Source of the DNA: Pseudomonas gingeri
GTDB lineage: Bacteria; Pseudomonadota; Gammaproteobacteria; Pseudomonadales; Pseudomonadaceae
Direction: 5' to 3'
Length of the DNA: 64,000 bases
NCBI RefSeq assembly: GCF_013385425.1
Contig: NZ_JACAQA010000003.1
Span: 248,001-312,000, forward strand
In this document: one piece after another, positions 36,901 through 45,807 of the stretch
Layout: each line of letters begins with the position of its first letter
Numbering within the stretch: position 1 is the stretch's first letter
Notes under the pieces: generated by a model
Seen by the model: only the letters and a program-made list of their open reading frames with translations
Told to the model about the DNA's origin: nothing
Databases searched by the model: none
Position numbers and translations under genes: made by a program

Positions 36901-37048
36901 GCACGCTGATGGTCGGGAAGTCGACTTGCGGCAACGGTGCCACCGGCAGCAACAGGAAGGCCAGCCAGCCGAACAGGGCCAGGCCGACCGCCAGCAGGAT
37001 GGTTGCAATCGGGCGTTGGATAAACGGCGCGCTGATGTTCATCGGCAT
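33935..37048 (-). CDS. muxC: RND efflux pump inner-membrane subunit, MuxC/MdtC type
   Basis: 1037 residues, 12 transmembrane helices and two large periplasmic loops. N-terminus: ISAPFIQRPIATILLAVGLA. Proton-relay region: GFVVDDAIVIVENIMRHLE. Mid-protein: YVLVPKGFFPQEDTGRLQGS. C-terminal: TLAAILGALPLVLGSGYGSE. As with MdtC, it should pair with the second pump (MuxB) as a heterotrimer. The start overlaps the muxB stop in an ATGA. Pump substrates cannot be read from sequence; Mux systems export aromatic and beta-lactam-like compounds in P. aeruginosa. Confidence 0.92.
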   Translation of the reverse strand: MPMNISAPFIQRPIATILLAVGLALFGWLAFLLLPVAPLPQVDFPTISVRASLPGADPETVATSVATPLERQFGQIAGVTQMTSSSSLGSTRINLQFDLSRNIDGAARDVQAAINAARSNLPSDLSGNPTYRKVNPADSPIMIISLTSDSATPGQMYDVASTLLEQKLLQTSGVGDVNVGGGALPAVRIELNPDRLNHYGVSLEQVRAAITSSNANLPKGALSINDQSYGIGANDMLFKPEDYAPLIVKQSNGDVVHIADLGYVREDVEDLRNFGLSNGRPAVLLVVFKQPGANVIETVDAVKASLPFLQSSIPASIKLNILLDRTTTIRASLHDVEVTLLVSIFLVTLVTFGFFRDWRSTLVPAIVVPLSLLGTFGAMYFLGYSLNNLSLMALTISTGFVVDDAIVIVENIMRHLERGESRVQAALAGAQEVGFTVLSISVSLIAVFIPLLMMGGIVGRLFREFSITLSVAILISMLISLTVTPMLSSILLRPSEETGSDHEYPDSRFHRFYDRTLLWVVEHSALMGLLTVLVIVLAGVLYVLVPKGFFPQEDTGRLQGSIIAPQSISYAAMQEAFSKINQTVSKNPNVETVGGFIGGGGAINSGQLFIALKPVGERKDSADQVIAQVRKALGDLPGTRLYLQSAQDITVGGRQSGAQYQYTMTADDQATLDEWVPKVVAVLHTLPQLTDINTDQQDNSLLANISINRDTAARLGVNIGNIDQTLYDAFGQRQVSTIYKSANQYHVVMEVAPPYWTDPQTLKSIYVPTGPVSSSQAANATTLSASGKTLVPLSALSDTGIQRTAISIAHQGTFPAVTASFNLAPGTSIGQATVLVENAVAQLRMPASVVGQFAGTAQVFQSSVASEPLLIVAALLSVYIVLGMLYENLMHPLTILSTLPSAGVGALIALLLTGTELSIIALVGVILLIGIVKKNAIMMIDFAITERVQHGRSAREAIHRACLIRFRPIMMTTLAAILGALPLVLGSGYGSELRRPLGISIIGGLLLSQLLTLYTTPVIYLWLDSASERLRRRGKES

Positions 37049-40000
37049 CAGCCCTCAGTCTCGGCTTGACGCTTGCTGAAGCGACGTTCCAGCTGGTTCA
37101 TCGCCAGGAAAATCACCGGCGTGGAAAACAGCGTCAGCAACTGGCTGAGCAACAGCCCGCCGATGATCGCGATGCCCAGCGGATGGCGCAGCTCCGAGCC
37201 GATGCCGGTGCCCAGGGCCAACGGCACCGCGCCGAACAGCGAGGCCATGGAGGTCATCAGGATCGGCCGGAAACGCAGTTCCGCAGCCTTGCGAATCGCC
37301 GCCACCGGGTCGAGTCCGTCGTTGCGCTGCAACTCCAGGGCGAAGTCGACCATCATGATGCCGTTCTTCATGACGATCCCGATCAGCAGCACAATGCCGA
37401 TCAAGCCGATGATGTCGAACTGGGTGCCGGTGATCAGCAACGCCAGCAAGGCGCCGAGGGCCGCCGAGAGCAAGGTCGAGAGAATGGTCACCGGGTGCAC
37501 GAAGCTCTCATAGAGAATACCGAGCATCAGGTAGACCACCACAATCGCCGCCACCACCAGGAATATCTGGTTCGACAGCGAGGACTGGAAAGTCGCGGCG
37601 GCGCCCTCCAGGTTGGCCTGTACCGTCAATGGCAGGCCGACGTCTTTTTCAATCTGGTCCAGGCGCGTCACCGCCGCGCCCAGGGTCTGGCCGGGAGCCA
37701 GGTTGAAGGAGATGTCGGCATAGGGGAACTGGCCCAGCCGGTTGATGGTGATCGGGGTGCGGATCACCTGCTGGGTGGCCATGCTCGCCAGGGGCGTCAC
37801 GGCACCGCTGCTGGTGGTGACATAGAGCCCGGTCAGCAAGTCGGCGATATTGCGCGGCGGCCGGTCGGTGGCCATCACCACGTGATACTGGTTGAGCTGG
37901 GTGTAGATGGTCGACACCTGGCGCTGGCCAAAGGCGTCGTACAGCACGTTATCGATGGCCTGTGGCGTGACACCCAGGCGGGAGGCCGTGGCGCGGTCGA
38001 TATTGATCTGGATCTGGTTGCCGAACTGCATCGCCTGGCTTTGCACATCGCTGAACATCGGGTCCTTGCCGATGGCCGAGAGCAGTTTGGTCGTCCACTC
38101 TTCCAGGACCTGCGGGTCGGTGGCCTGCAAGCCGAGGCGGTAGCTGGTGGTCGAGATCGTCGCGTCGAGGGTCAGGTCCTGCACGCTGTGCAGGTACAGG
38201 CGTACCCCGGAATCATCGGCATTGGCATCCGACAGCCGACGAATCACCACCGCCGCGCTGTCGCGCTCGCCGCGATCCTTGAGGTTGATCAGCAGGTTGC
38301 CCTGGTTGATGGTCGGGTTGGTCTGGTCGATACCGACAAAGGACGACAGGCTGGCCACTGCCGGGTCCTTGAGAATCCGCGCGGCCAGCTTCTGCTGTTG
38401 CAGCTCCATCTGCTGGAACGACACGGTGGGCGAGCCTTGGGAAATCCCCTGGATCAGCCCGGTGTCCTGCTCGGGGAAAAAGCCCTTGGGCATGACCACG
38501 ATGATGAACAGGGTCAGCAGCGCGGTGAAGACGATGGAAATCAGCGTCAGGGTGCGGTGCAGCAGTATCCAGTCCAGGCCACGCACGTAGTAGCCGTTGA
38601 TCTTGTCGAAAAAGTCCGGACGCCGTTCCCCGCTGTGATTGCGCAACATGCGCGAACACATCATCGGCGTCAGGGTCAGGGAGATGATCGCGGAAATCAC
38701 GATGGTCACCGCCACCGTCATGGCGAACTCGCGGAACAGCCGCCCGACCACATCGCCCATGAACAGCAGCGGGATCATCACCGCGATCAGTGCCACCGAC
38801 AGCGAGATAATGGTGAAACCGATCTGTGCCGACCCCTTGAGCGCGGCCTGCAACGGTGTATCGCCCTCCTCCAGGTAACGGGTGATGTTTTCGATCATGA
38901 CGATGGCGTCATCGACCACGAAACCGATGGCAATGGTCAGCGCCATCAGGGTCAGGTTGTTCAGGGAAAAGCCCAGGACGTAGGCCACCGCCAGGGTACC
39001 GATCAAGGTCAAAGGCACGGTGACGGCCGGGATGATGGTGGCCGGTACATTGCGCAGGAACAGGAAGATCACCAGCACCACCAGCAGTATCGCAACCCCC
39101 AGTTCGTACTGGACGTCGGTGACCGAGGCGCGAATGGTCTGGGTGCGGTCGGTCAGTACGCTGACCTTCAAGGTCCCCGGCAAACTGGCGCGCAGCTTGG
39201 GCAGCAGTTGCTGGACCCGATCGACCACCTGGATCACGTTCGCGCCCGGCTGGCGCTGGATATTCAGCACGATCGACGGCGTGTCGTTGGTCCAGGCCGC
39301 CTGCCGTGGGTTTTCCGCGCCCTGGATCGAGGTGGCGATCTGCGCCAGGCGGATCGGCGCCCCGTTCTTGTAGGCGATCACCAGGTCGCGGTATTCCTCG
39401 GCCGACTGCAGCTGATCGTTGGCGCCGATGGAAAACGCCTGGAACTTGCCGTCAATATTGCCCTTGGCCTGGTTGACGTTGGCCGCGCCCAGGGCGGTGC
39501 GTACATCCTCCAGGGACAGGCCCATGCTGTTGAGCGCCGAGGTGTTGGTCTCGATCCGTACCGCCGGGCGCTGGCCGCCGCTGATGGTGACCAGCCCGAC
39601 CCCGGATATCTGCGAGATCTTCTGCGCCAGGCGGGTATCGGCCAGGTCCTCGACCTTGGTCAGGGGCAATACATCGGAGGTCAGCGACAGTGTCAGGACC
39701 GGCGCATCGGCCGGGTTGACCTTGCTGTAGACCGGTGGGTACGGCAGGTTGGCCGGCAGGAAGGTACCGGCGGCATTGATAGAAGCCTGCACTTCCTGCT
39801 CGGCGATATCCAGTGACAGCGACAGGTCGAATTGCAGGGTGATAACCGAAGCACCGTTGGAACTGGTGGAACCCATCGACTTGAGGCCGGGCATTTCGCC
39901 GAACTGGCGCTCCAGCGGCGCGGTGATCGAGGAGCTGATCACATCCGGGCTGGCCCCGGGGTATTGGGTGAAGACCTGGATAGTCGGGTAATCGACTTCA

Positions 40001-40113
40001 GGCAGGGCCGAAACCGACAGAAAGCGATAGCCGAGCAGCCCCAGCAGGAAGATGGCGACCATCAACAACGTGGTCGCGATGGGGCGCTCGATAAAGGGTC
40101 TGGAGACATTCAT
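37048..40113 (-). CDS. muxB: RND efflux pump inner-membrane subunit, MuxB/MdtB type
   Basis: 1021 residues from the ATG at 40113; the longer reading begins with TTG. It has the same architecture as MuxC. Key blocks are NVSRPFIERPIATTLLMVAI, GFVVDDAIVMIENITRYLE (proton relay), VVMPKGFFPEQDTGLIQG and LFGAVPLALGTGIGSELRHP. It is co-translated with muxC and follows the membrane-fusion gene by 52 bp. Two distinct RND subunits in one operon are diagnostic of the MdtABC/MuxABC group. Confidence 0.92.
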   Translation of the reverse strand: MNVSRPFIERPIATTLLMVAIFLLGLLGYRFLSVSALPEVDYPTIQVFTQYPGASPDVISSSITAPLERQFGEMPGLKSMGSTSSNGASVITLQFDLSLSLDIAEQEVQASINAAGTFLPANLPYPPVYSKVNPADAPVLTLSLTSDVLPLTKVEDLADTRLAQKISQISGVGLVTISGGQRPAVRIETNTSALNSMGLSLEDVRTALGAANVNQAKGNIDGKFQAFSIGANDQLQSAEEYRDLVIAYKNGAPIRLAQIATSIQGAENPRQAAWTNDTPSIVLNIQRQPGANVIQVVDRVQQLLPKLRASLPGTLKVSVLTDRTQTIRASVTDVQYELGVAILLVVLVIFLFLRNVPATIIPAVTVPLTLIGTLAVAYVLGFSLNNLTLMALTIAIGFVVDDAIVMIENITRYLEEGDTPLQAALKGSAQIGFTIISLSVALIAVMIPLLFMGDVVGRLFREFAMTVAVTIVISAIISLTLTPMMCSRMLRNHSGERRPDFFDKINGYYVRGLDWILLHRTLTLISIVFTALLTLFIIVVMPKGFFPEQDTGLIQGISQGSPTVSFQQMELQQQKLAARILKDPAVASLSSFVGIDQTNPTINQGNLLINLKDRGERDSAAVVIRRLSDANADDSGVRLYLHSVQDLTLDATISTTSYRLGLQATDPQVLEEWTTKLLSAIGKDPMFSDVQSQAMQFGNQIQINIDRATASRLGVTPQAIDNVLYDAFGQRQVSTIYTQLNQYHVVMATDRPPRNIADLLTGLYVTTSSGAVTPLASMATQQVIRTPITINRLGQFPYADISFNLAPGQTLGAAVTRLDQIEKDVGLPLTVQANLEGAAATFQSSLSNQIFLVVAAIVVVYLMLGILYESFVHPVTILSTLLSAALGALLALLITGTQFDIIGLIGIVLLIGIVMKNGIMMVDFALELQRNDGLDPVAAIRKAAELRFRPILMTSMASLFGAVPLALGTGIGSELRHPLGIAIIGGLLLSQLLTLFSTPVIFLAMNQLERRFSKRQAETEG

Positions 40114-40165
40114 GAGCAATGACTACCTGGGCGGCACAAATAGAGTGTCTGAGACATTGCTGAAC

Positions 40166-41287
40166 TCACTGACTGACCACCTTCACCGTGGAGCCGTTGT
40201 CCAGTTTGTCGGCCCCTTCGGTAATCACCTGCTCGCCGACTTTCACGCCATTGTCCAGCACCGCCGTCAGGTCGCCACTGACCGGCCCGCTCTTGATAGT
40301 GCGCAGGCTGGCCTTGTTGCCCTGTACCACGAAGACAAAATCACCCTTGCTGCCGTGCTGGATCGCCAGGGTCGGGACCACCGCAACCTGCTGCAGGGTA
40401 TCGGCCTTGAGGCGGGCATTGACGAACTGATTGGGGAACAACGCATTGCCGGTGTCGTTGAATTGCGCCTTGACCCGTACCGTGCCGGTGGTGGTGTCGA
40501 CCTGGTTGTCCAGGGCCAGCAAGGTCCCGCTGGCCAGCAGGTTATGTTTGTTGCGGTCATAGGCCAGGACATCGACCTTGCCCTTGCCCATTGCCTGATC
40601 GATGGCCCCCAGATCGTCCTCCGGTACCGCGAACAGCACGGTTGCCGGGTTCATCTGGGTGATCACCGCGATCCCCGTGGTGCTACCGGCGGAGACAAAG
40701 TTGCCGGGGTCCACCAGGCGCAGGCCGACGATGCCATCCACCGGCGAGGTGATGGTGCAATAACTCACCTGCACTTGCAGGTTCTGCACCGCCCCATCGT
40801 CGGCGGCCACTGTCCCCACTTGCTCTTGCACCGTGGCAACTTGGGTATCGAGGGTTTGTTGGCTGACCGAGCCGACCTTGATCAATTCGCGAAAGCGCGC
40901 CAGGTCACGCTGGGCATTGACCAGCACCGCCTGGTCGTGGGCGAGCACGCCCTTGGCCTGGGCCAACTGGGCCTTGAGCGCGCGGTCATCGATGCGCGCC
41001 ACCACCTGGCCCTTGCTGACCCGCTGGCCTTCCTTGAAGTCCACCGAGGAGAGGATGCCGGAGACCTGGCTGACCACGGTCACGCTGCGGGTCGGTGTCA
41101 CCGTGCCCAGGGCATCGATGTACACCGGCACATCCATCAACTTGACGGCAACGGCGGTCACCGGATCGCCCACCGAAGGCGGTTTGCCCTTGGGCTTGTT
41201 CAAGCTGTGATAAAGCACCCAGCCTCCCACCAGAAGCCCCAGCACCACGACCACCAGCAGAATGCTTGTTCCCTTGCTGTGCTTCAC
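40166..41287 (-). CDS. muxA: RND efflux periplasmic adaptor, MuxA/MdtA type
   Basis: 373 residues from a GTG at 41287, with GGAG 6 nt upstream. A single N-terminal membrane segment (ILLVVVVLGLLVGGWVLYHS) is followed by lipoyl, coiled-coil hairpin (ALKAQLAQAKGVLAHDQAVL, REVARFRELI-like helices), beta-barrel and membrane-proximal domains. It bridges MuxBC to OpmB. It is the first gene of the operon; no dedicated two-component regulator is adjacent. Confidence 0.92.
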   Translation of the reverse strand: MKHSKGTSILLVVVVLGLLVGGWVLYHSLNKPKGKPPSVGDPVTAVAVKLMDVPVYIDALGTVTPTRSVTVVSQVSGILSSVDFKEGQRVSKGQVVARIDDRALKAQLAQAKGVLAHDQAVLVNAQRDLARFRELIKVGSVSQQTLDTQVATVQEQVGTVAADDGAVQNLQVQVSYCTITSPVDGIVGLRLVDPGNFVSAGSTTGIAVITQMNPATVLFAVPEDDLGAIDQAMGKGKVDVLAYDRNKHNLLASGTLLALDNQVDTTTGTVRVKAQFNDTGNALFPNQFVNARLKADTLQQVAVVPTLAIQHGSKGDFVFVVQGNKASLRTIKSGPVSGDLTAVLDNGVKVGEQVITEGADKLDNGSTVKVVSQ

Positions 41288-41749
41288 TCATCTCTCCCCT
41301 GGGGCTTGTTTCTTTACGGGTAACGGCCACTGGCCATGCCCCTGAAGATTAGTCTGCTATCGAGGTTGCGCCCGGCAACCTGAACCTAAGCTTTCTGGGG
41401 CGATACGCCGATCGTGAAACTCTTGTCAGTTAAGCAAGTGACGAGCGGCGTGGAGAAATGCCTGCGCGCCGTCGGGCGCGGTCTAGCCTTTACGCCTTCT
41501 CATTCGAAATAGTCTGAAGTTCCCCAAGTCGTCGGGTCGGCAGTCAGCTCCGTTGGTGAAGACGTCACGGACATCCAAACCATGGAGCAGCCCGTCATAC
41601 GGATGGATGCCACATCGATCACAAACGACACAGGCAAACCCTGTCTCCCTGATCAGCCTCAGGATTGACAAGGGAGGCGCGGCCGCTTAACAATCAAGCC
41701 AAGTCATACGATGACAGACAATTAAAAACAACAATAAAGAGTCCCTGAA
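41288..41749. other. Intergenic region between mux operon and lactonase gene
   Basis: About 460 bp with no secure gene. It should hold the divergent promoters of muxA and the lactonase gene, but no convincing -35/-10 pair or operator stood out. A 62-codon minus-strand reading at 41483-41671 contains a CVVCDRCG segment and a plausible HPYDGLLHG stretch, but starts at TTG without a ribosome site, so it is not called. Confidence 0.5.
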
Positions 41750-42889
41750 ATGAGTCGAACCAAAACCCTTCAAGGTTTCGCCGGTGCCGCACTATTGATG
41801 ATCACCCCACTGACCTGGGCCAACACCTACGTCTACGTTTCCAATGCCAACGACGGCACGCTCAACAGCTATGAGCTGTCGGCAAAGGGGCAATTGCAGC
41901 CTCTGGCCACCACCGACGTCGGGGCCGGCGTGATGCCCCTGGCGCTGAGCCCCGACCGCAGCAAACTCTATGCGTCCATACGCGCCAAACCCTATTCGGT
42001 AGCGACCTACGCCATCGACCCGGCCAACGGGGCTCTCAAGCACCTGAAGAATTCCACAGTCGCCGACAGCCTGGCCTATATCTCGACGGACAAGGCCGGT
42101 CACTATCTGTTTGGTGCTTCATACGGCGAAGACCTGATCAGCGTCAATGCCATCGATGCCAAGGGTGTGGTGAGCGATGATATACGACAAGTCATCAAGA
42201 CCGGCCCGAACGCCCATTCGATCATTGTCGATAAGACCAATCGCTTTGTGTACGCCGCCAGCCTGGGTTCCGATCAGTACCTGGAATTCAGGTTCGACGC
42301 CGTCAGCGGCAAGCTCACGCCACTGGGGCATATCGACATGCCCAAGGGCAGTGGTCCCCGTCATCCGGTGATCTCGTCTGATAACCGCTTTCTCTACCTG
42401 CTCAGCGAAATGGCCGGCACCGTGACCACATTCGCCATCGACCCGAAGAGCGGACGCCTGAGCGCACTGTCCGAAGTCAATGCCATCCCCGCCGACTCGG
42501 GCCTGGTACGCGGCATCGCCCGACCGATGATCAAGCCTGGCCAACCGACACCGCCGCCGCTGGCGGCCAACCTGATCTGGGCCGCCGATATCAAGCTCAC
42601 TCCCAACGGGCGCTTCCTCTACACCTCGGAGCGCACCGGCAGCACGGTCAGTGCCTTTTCGGTAGACGGCAAAAGCGGCAAGCTGAGCTTTCTGCAGAAC
42701 ATCAAGGTCGAACAGCAACCGCGGGGGATCACCGTCGATCCGTCGGGGAAATGGCTGCTGGTGACCGGAGAGAAAAGCCCTGAGGTGGGTGTATATGCCA
42801 TCGACCCGCTACACGGCACGCTGACGCGTAGCTCCGGCGCACCTTCTGGCAAGGGCGCCAACTGGGTGCAGGCAGTCAGCTATCCGTGA
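41750..42889 (+). CDS. Exported lactonase-family seven-bladed propeller
   Basis: 379 residues with a signal peptide ending in TWA. Repeated blades show YVYVSNANDGTLNSYEL, PLALSPDRSKLYASIRAKPY, GPRHPVISSDNRFLYLLSEM and LIWAADIKLTPNGRFLYTSE, as in the YbhE-type 6-phosphogluconolactonase family. Unlike the cytoplasmic enzyme, this one is exported, so sugar-phosphate lactone is an unlikely substrate and another lactone is more likely. It is a single gene. Confidence 0.88.
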   Translation: MSRTKTLQGFAGAALLMITPLTWANTYVYVSNANDGTLNSYELSAKGQLQPLATTDVGAGVMPLALSPDRSKLYASIRAKPYSVATYAIDPANGALKHLKNSTVADSLAYISTDKAGHYLFGASYGEDLISVNAIDAKGVVSDDIRQVIKTGPNAHSIIVDKTNRFVYAASLGSDQYLEFRFDAVSGKLTPLGHIDMPKGSGPRHPVISSDNRFLYLLSEMAGTVTTFAIDPKSGRLSALSEVNAIPADSGLVRGIARPMIKPGQPTPPPLAANLIWAADIKLTPNGRFLYTSERTGSTVSAFSVDGKSGKLSFLQNIKVEQQPRGITVDPSGKWLLVTGEKSPEVGVYAIDPLHGTLTRSSGAPSGKGANWVQAVSYP

Positions 42890-42934
42890 AGTGCCGGGGA
42901 GAGGCACGACCACCCTCGCCTCTCCCTGCTGGTC

Positions 42935-43333
42935 TCAGGACAGTGAGTAGTCAAACTGGTAGGAATGCTGACCTTCCTCAATCGTGATCACCAGGCTACC
43001 GGCAAGCCCTGCAAGCTCCCCGGTAGCGGAATCAGGCACAACGTTAATGGACTGCTCAGCTACGCCGCGAGTCATGGAGGAGCTGTGCTGCAATACAAAG
43101 CTGCCATTGCGTCCCTGAAGCGTGCCGGTCACCGTTTCCATCGCCACGTAGCCGGCGGAACCCAGCACACTGCTGCGGAAAGAAAGCATTTCACCTTGAC
43201 TGGTCGCCACGAGGTCGCCCTGGAAGACCTTGTTGAAGGACATGCGTCCAAGACCTGTCCCGGCAGCCGGTTCGCTAAGGGCTTCGGGGTTTAGTCTGAT
43301 TTCAAAAGAACCATTTGCTCGTGTGCTTTTCAT
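42935..43333 (-). CDS. DUF3224 family protein
   Basis: 132 residues from the ATG at 43333, chosen because MKSTRANGSFEIRLNPEAL is the usual DUF3224 start; an upstream start is possible. The rest (GRMSFNKVFQGDLVATSQGE, GYVAMETVTGTLQGRNGSFV, TGELAGLAGSLVI) is a lipocalin-like barrel of this family. Its function is unknown. It lies between the lactonase (convergent) and a LysE exporter. Confidence 0.8.
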   Translation of the reverse strand: MKSTRANGSFEIRLNPEALSEPAAGTGLGRMSFNKVFQGDLVATSQGEMLSFRSSVLGSAGYVAMETVTGTLQGRNGSFVLQHSSSMTRGVAEQSINVVPDSATGELAGLAGSLVITIEEGQHSYQFDYSLS

Positions 43334-43399
43334 GGAGTGTTCTTCAAGAAAGGAATGGGTGACTTCCATACTGATAAATTGGATTTACCGGATTTCGGC

Positions 43400-44032
43400 T
43401 CACAGCGCCTTGGTGTTCAGCAAGCGTACGCCCAGACCGATGAATATCGCCCCAGTGGTGCGCTTCAAGGCCACGACCCAATGCGCGGCGCTGAGGCGTT
43501 TACTGAATCGATAAGCGGTGTAGCAGTAAACCGAATGGACGATCACTACGATAGCTGCAATGGTCAGGTACATCATCAGGAACTGCCCGGGAATGGGCCG
43601 ATCATGATCAAGAAACTGCGGTAAAAAAGCGCAGAGAAAAATCAGCGTTTTGGGGTTGCTCGCGGAGACCAGAAACGCCTCCATACCAATGTTCCATTTC
43701 GATGACGGTGGGCTGGTTTGCGGCTCACCTTCTGACCGGACCACTGGCGTACGGGCCAACAGCTGGCGCAACCCGAGGTAGATCAGATAACCGGCGCCAA
43801 TGACTTTTAGCGCAAGGAATGCCGTAGGCACGGCAATGAGGATAGCACCCACGCCCAGTGCCACGCCGCTGGTCACCAGCAACTGAGCGACAAGGTTGCC
43901 GAGCAGTGTTACAGCCATGGCAGGGGGGCCATAACGCAAGGCATTGCGTACGACCAAGAGTACGTTTGGACCGGGAGACAGGGTCGTTGCCAGGTAGGCC
44001 AGGGCGAAAGTAAACCAAAGGTGCAGTGCCAA
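43400..44032 (-). CDS. LysE/RhtB-family amino-acid exporter
   Basis: 210 residues from a TTG at 44032, favoured because AAGGA lies 8 nt upstream and no ATG precedes the conserved N-terminus. Another TTG is at 44083. It has six hydrophobic helices with the LysE signature LATTLSPGPNVLLVVRNALR and NPKTLIFLCAFLPQFLD. It exports amino acids or related compounds; the substrate is unknown. It is a single gene at the edge of the AT-richer segment. Confidence 0.85.
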   Translation of the reverse strand: MALHLWFTFALAYLATTLSPGPNVLLVVRNALRYGPPAMAVTLLGNLVAQLLVTSGVALGVGAILIAVPTAFLALKVIGAGYLIYLGLRQLLARTPVVRSEGEPQTSPPSSKWNIGMEAFLVSASNPKTLIFLCAFLPQFLDHDRPIPGQFLMMYLTIAAIVVIVHSVYCYTAYRFSKRLSAAHWVVALKRTTGAIFIGLGVRLLNTKAL

Positions 44033-44259
44033 AGGGAAAATCCTTAATCCAGTGGGAGTTGTCAAAAATGCTGCTAGCCGCAAGCAAGTGGTATGCCACC
44101 GTGGTCAGTCACGCGCCCCTTTAGCCCGGATCCGCGAGACTACGTATTACGCAAACGACGACTGGTAAATCATTTCATGGGTAATTGAGGCACGAAATCG
44201 GACATGTGCCTAACCTGAATACACCCAATCTCCAACATGAAGAGAAAGAGGAATCAGGT

Positions 44260-44610
44260 ATGAGCACGTGCGACAAGCATCCCAATCACACCCATCAGCA
44301 TGGCCCGGGCTGCGGACATACGGCGATTGAGCACAATGGCCATGTCGACTACCTGCACGATGGTCACCTGCACCATGTGCATGGCGATCACGTCGATGAG
44401 CACAGCCTGGAGATCAACGCGCGCAATCCCGCTAGCTGCACACCTGATCATAGCTGCGGCGGACATGCCAAGGATCATGTGCATGGCCCGGGCTGTGGGC
44501 ATGAAGCTGTCACACATGGGGATCATGTGGACTATCTGGTGGAGGGGCATCTGCACCATCCGCATGGTGGCCACTGCGACAACCATGGCCCGGTCACCGT
44601 CAAAGGCTGA
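44260..44610 (+). CDS. Histidine-rich repeat protein, probable metal binder
   Basis: 116 residues from the ATG at 44260, with AGGAA upstream. About 27 of the residues are His. Two copies of one unit occur: HGPGCGH (14-20 and 75-81), then GHVDYL / DHVDYL, then GHLHH (35-39 and 96-100). A central segment with CTPDHSCGG links them. There is no signal peptide or membrane span, so it is cytoplasmic. The composition suits binding of zinc, nickel or copper as a store or chaperone. Similar His-rich proteins are sometimes labelled zinc transporter permease in databases, which the sequence does not support. Confidence 0.75.
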   Translation: MSTCDKHPNHTHQHGPGCGHTAIEHNGHVDYLHDGHLHHVHGDHVDEHSLEINARNPASCTPDHSCGGHAKDHVHGPGCGHEAVTHGDHVDYLVEGHLHHPHGGHCDNHGPVTVKG

Positions 44611-45189
44611 TCTGTCAGGTGGGTGTTGATCATGACAGCCTGCACATCGGGGCAACGATGAACTCCGATGTGCAGGTTGAACTGCGGCGGCTGCTCTCCT
44701 CGTCTTTTCTTGACGGTCCAGCCTACACCGATCAGAGCGATCAATCGGATGATTGTTGTACGGGGCTTCGAGAATGACGGATTTGGCGCCGGTGAACGCG
44801 AGGGTGTCGAGCAAACGCGGCTCGTTGGCCGGGACCTCCTCATTTCCGTCGGTAGAGGCATCAGATATCTTACGCGAGTAGATGTCGTCGGTGGTGCTTA
44901 GCGCGCTGCTGATCGGATGTGAATCGGGAATGTTCTTTTTGGTCACGATAAAGCTCCTCTGCTACGAAAAGGAACTCTGTTATTCCGGGCTGAAAACCCC
45001 GTATCGCTGAATTTGCAGCGACACTTGAACATTATCCTCCGCGTTTGGCACACGTAATATTCTCCCGTGCCTAAGATGCGCGGGAAATACGAGTTTTTCC
45101 AGAAGGCTATTTCTCATGTTGATTGAGCGTTAATCTGAGCCTGGGTACAAGGAAACCCCAGGGTCAAGTCATCCGAACCTCAGGAGAAA
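44611..45189. other. Intergenic region with a possible degraded gene
   Basis: About 580 bp. A minus-strand reading starts with GTG at 44946 behind a strong GAGGAG ribosome site, and its first 60 or so codons look protein-like (DDIYSRKISDASTDGNEEVP, RLLDTLAFTGAKSVILEAPY). The frame then runs antisense into the His-rich gene to 44254, which cannot be its true end. A frameshift near 44740 into another minus frame (LIALIGVGWTVKKRRG) would give a different tail. It is probably a small broken gene, not recognised. Confidence 0.4.
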
Positions 45190-45723
45190 ATGATGCAAGC
45201 ACTACCCGTCTCCCCATCAATTCTTGGTGAGTCACTTGAGCTGCGCCCGCTGGAGGCCGGGGATTTCGAATCACTTTACCGCGTCGCATCCGACCCATTG
45301 ATCTGGGTTCAACACCCGAGCCCGACGCGCTACCAGGAACCTGTCTTTCGCGAATGGTTTAACGAAGCCCTCACCTCGCAGAGCGCGCTGGTCGTTATCG
45401 ACCGTGACAGCAACAGCGTAGTCGGTAGTTCTCGCTACTATGAATTCAGTGAGAAAAAGCGTGAGGTTGCTATCGGATACACCTTTCTAGCTCGCGAAAA
45501 ATGGGGCGGCGCCGCGAATGGAGAACTTAAACACCTGATGCTCAAGCATGCCTTTCAGTGGGTCGACACCGTTTGGTTCCACATCGGCAGTCAAAACATT
45601 AGGTCGCAGCGGGCAGTGGAAAAGATCGGGGGGACGTTCTCCCATAAATCAATAAAACAGCTCACCGTGGGTCAGCAAGAAAACTATTTTTATAAAATTG
45701 AGCGGGCAACATTTGAGGGTTGA
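45190..45723 (+). CDS. GNAT-family N-acetyltransferase
   Basis: 177 residues with AGGAGA just before the ATG. It has the RimJ/RimL-like pattern: LELRPLEAGDFESLYRVASD, EVAIGYTFLAREKWGGAANG (acetyl-CoA-binding region), HIGSQNIRSQRAVEKIGG. It acetylates a small molecule or a protein N-terminus; the substrate is unknown. It is a single gene followed by a strong hairpin. Confidence 0.88.
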   Translation: MMQALPVSPSILGESLELRPLEAGDFESLYRVASDPLIWVQHPSPTRYQEPVFREWFNEALTSQSALVVIDRDSNSVVGSSRYYEFSEKKREVAIGYTFLAREKWGGAANGELKHLMLKHAFQWVDTVWFHIGSQNIRSQRAVEKIGGTFSHKSIKQLTVGQQENYFYKIERATFEG

Positions 45724-45746
45724 CACCCGGCCATTTGCCCACGGCG

Positions 45747-45767
45747 AAAAGTGGGACCCCACTTTTT
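45747..45767 (+). terminator. Terminator after the GNAT gene
   Basis: AAAAGTGG-GACC-CCACTTTT with a T-tract (TTTTTG) follows the GNAT stop by 24 bp. It is a good intrinsic terminator. Similar AAAAGTGGG palindromes occur near some insertion-sequence ends, so an IS scar is an alternative. Confidence 0.65.
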
Positions 45768-45807
45768 GCTCCTTTTTCCGGGTTTTGCAAAACGATACTG
45801 CCAGAAA

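Noticed and set aside
34022..39816. Two giant plus-strand readings (825 and 916 codons) opposite muxC and muxB
   Set aside because: Mirror frames of RND genes, Arg/Gln/His-heavy, no start context and no recognisable fold.
41483..41671. 62-codon minus-strand frame with CVVCDRCG
   Set aside because: TTG start with no ribosome site. It could be a real small zinc-ribbon-like gene, but the evidence is too thin.
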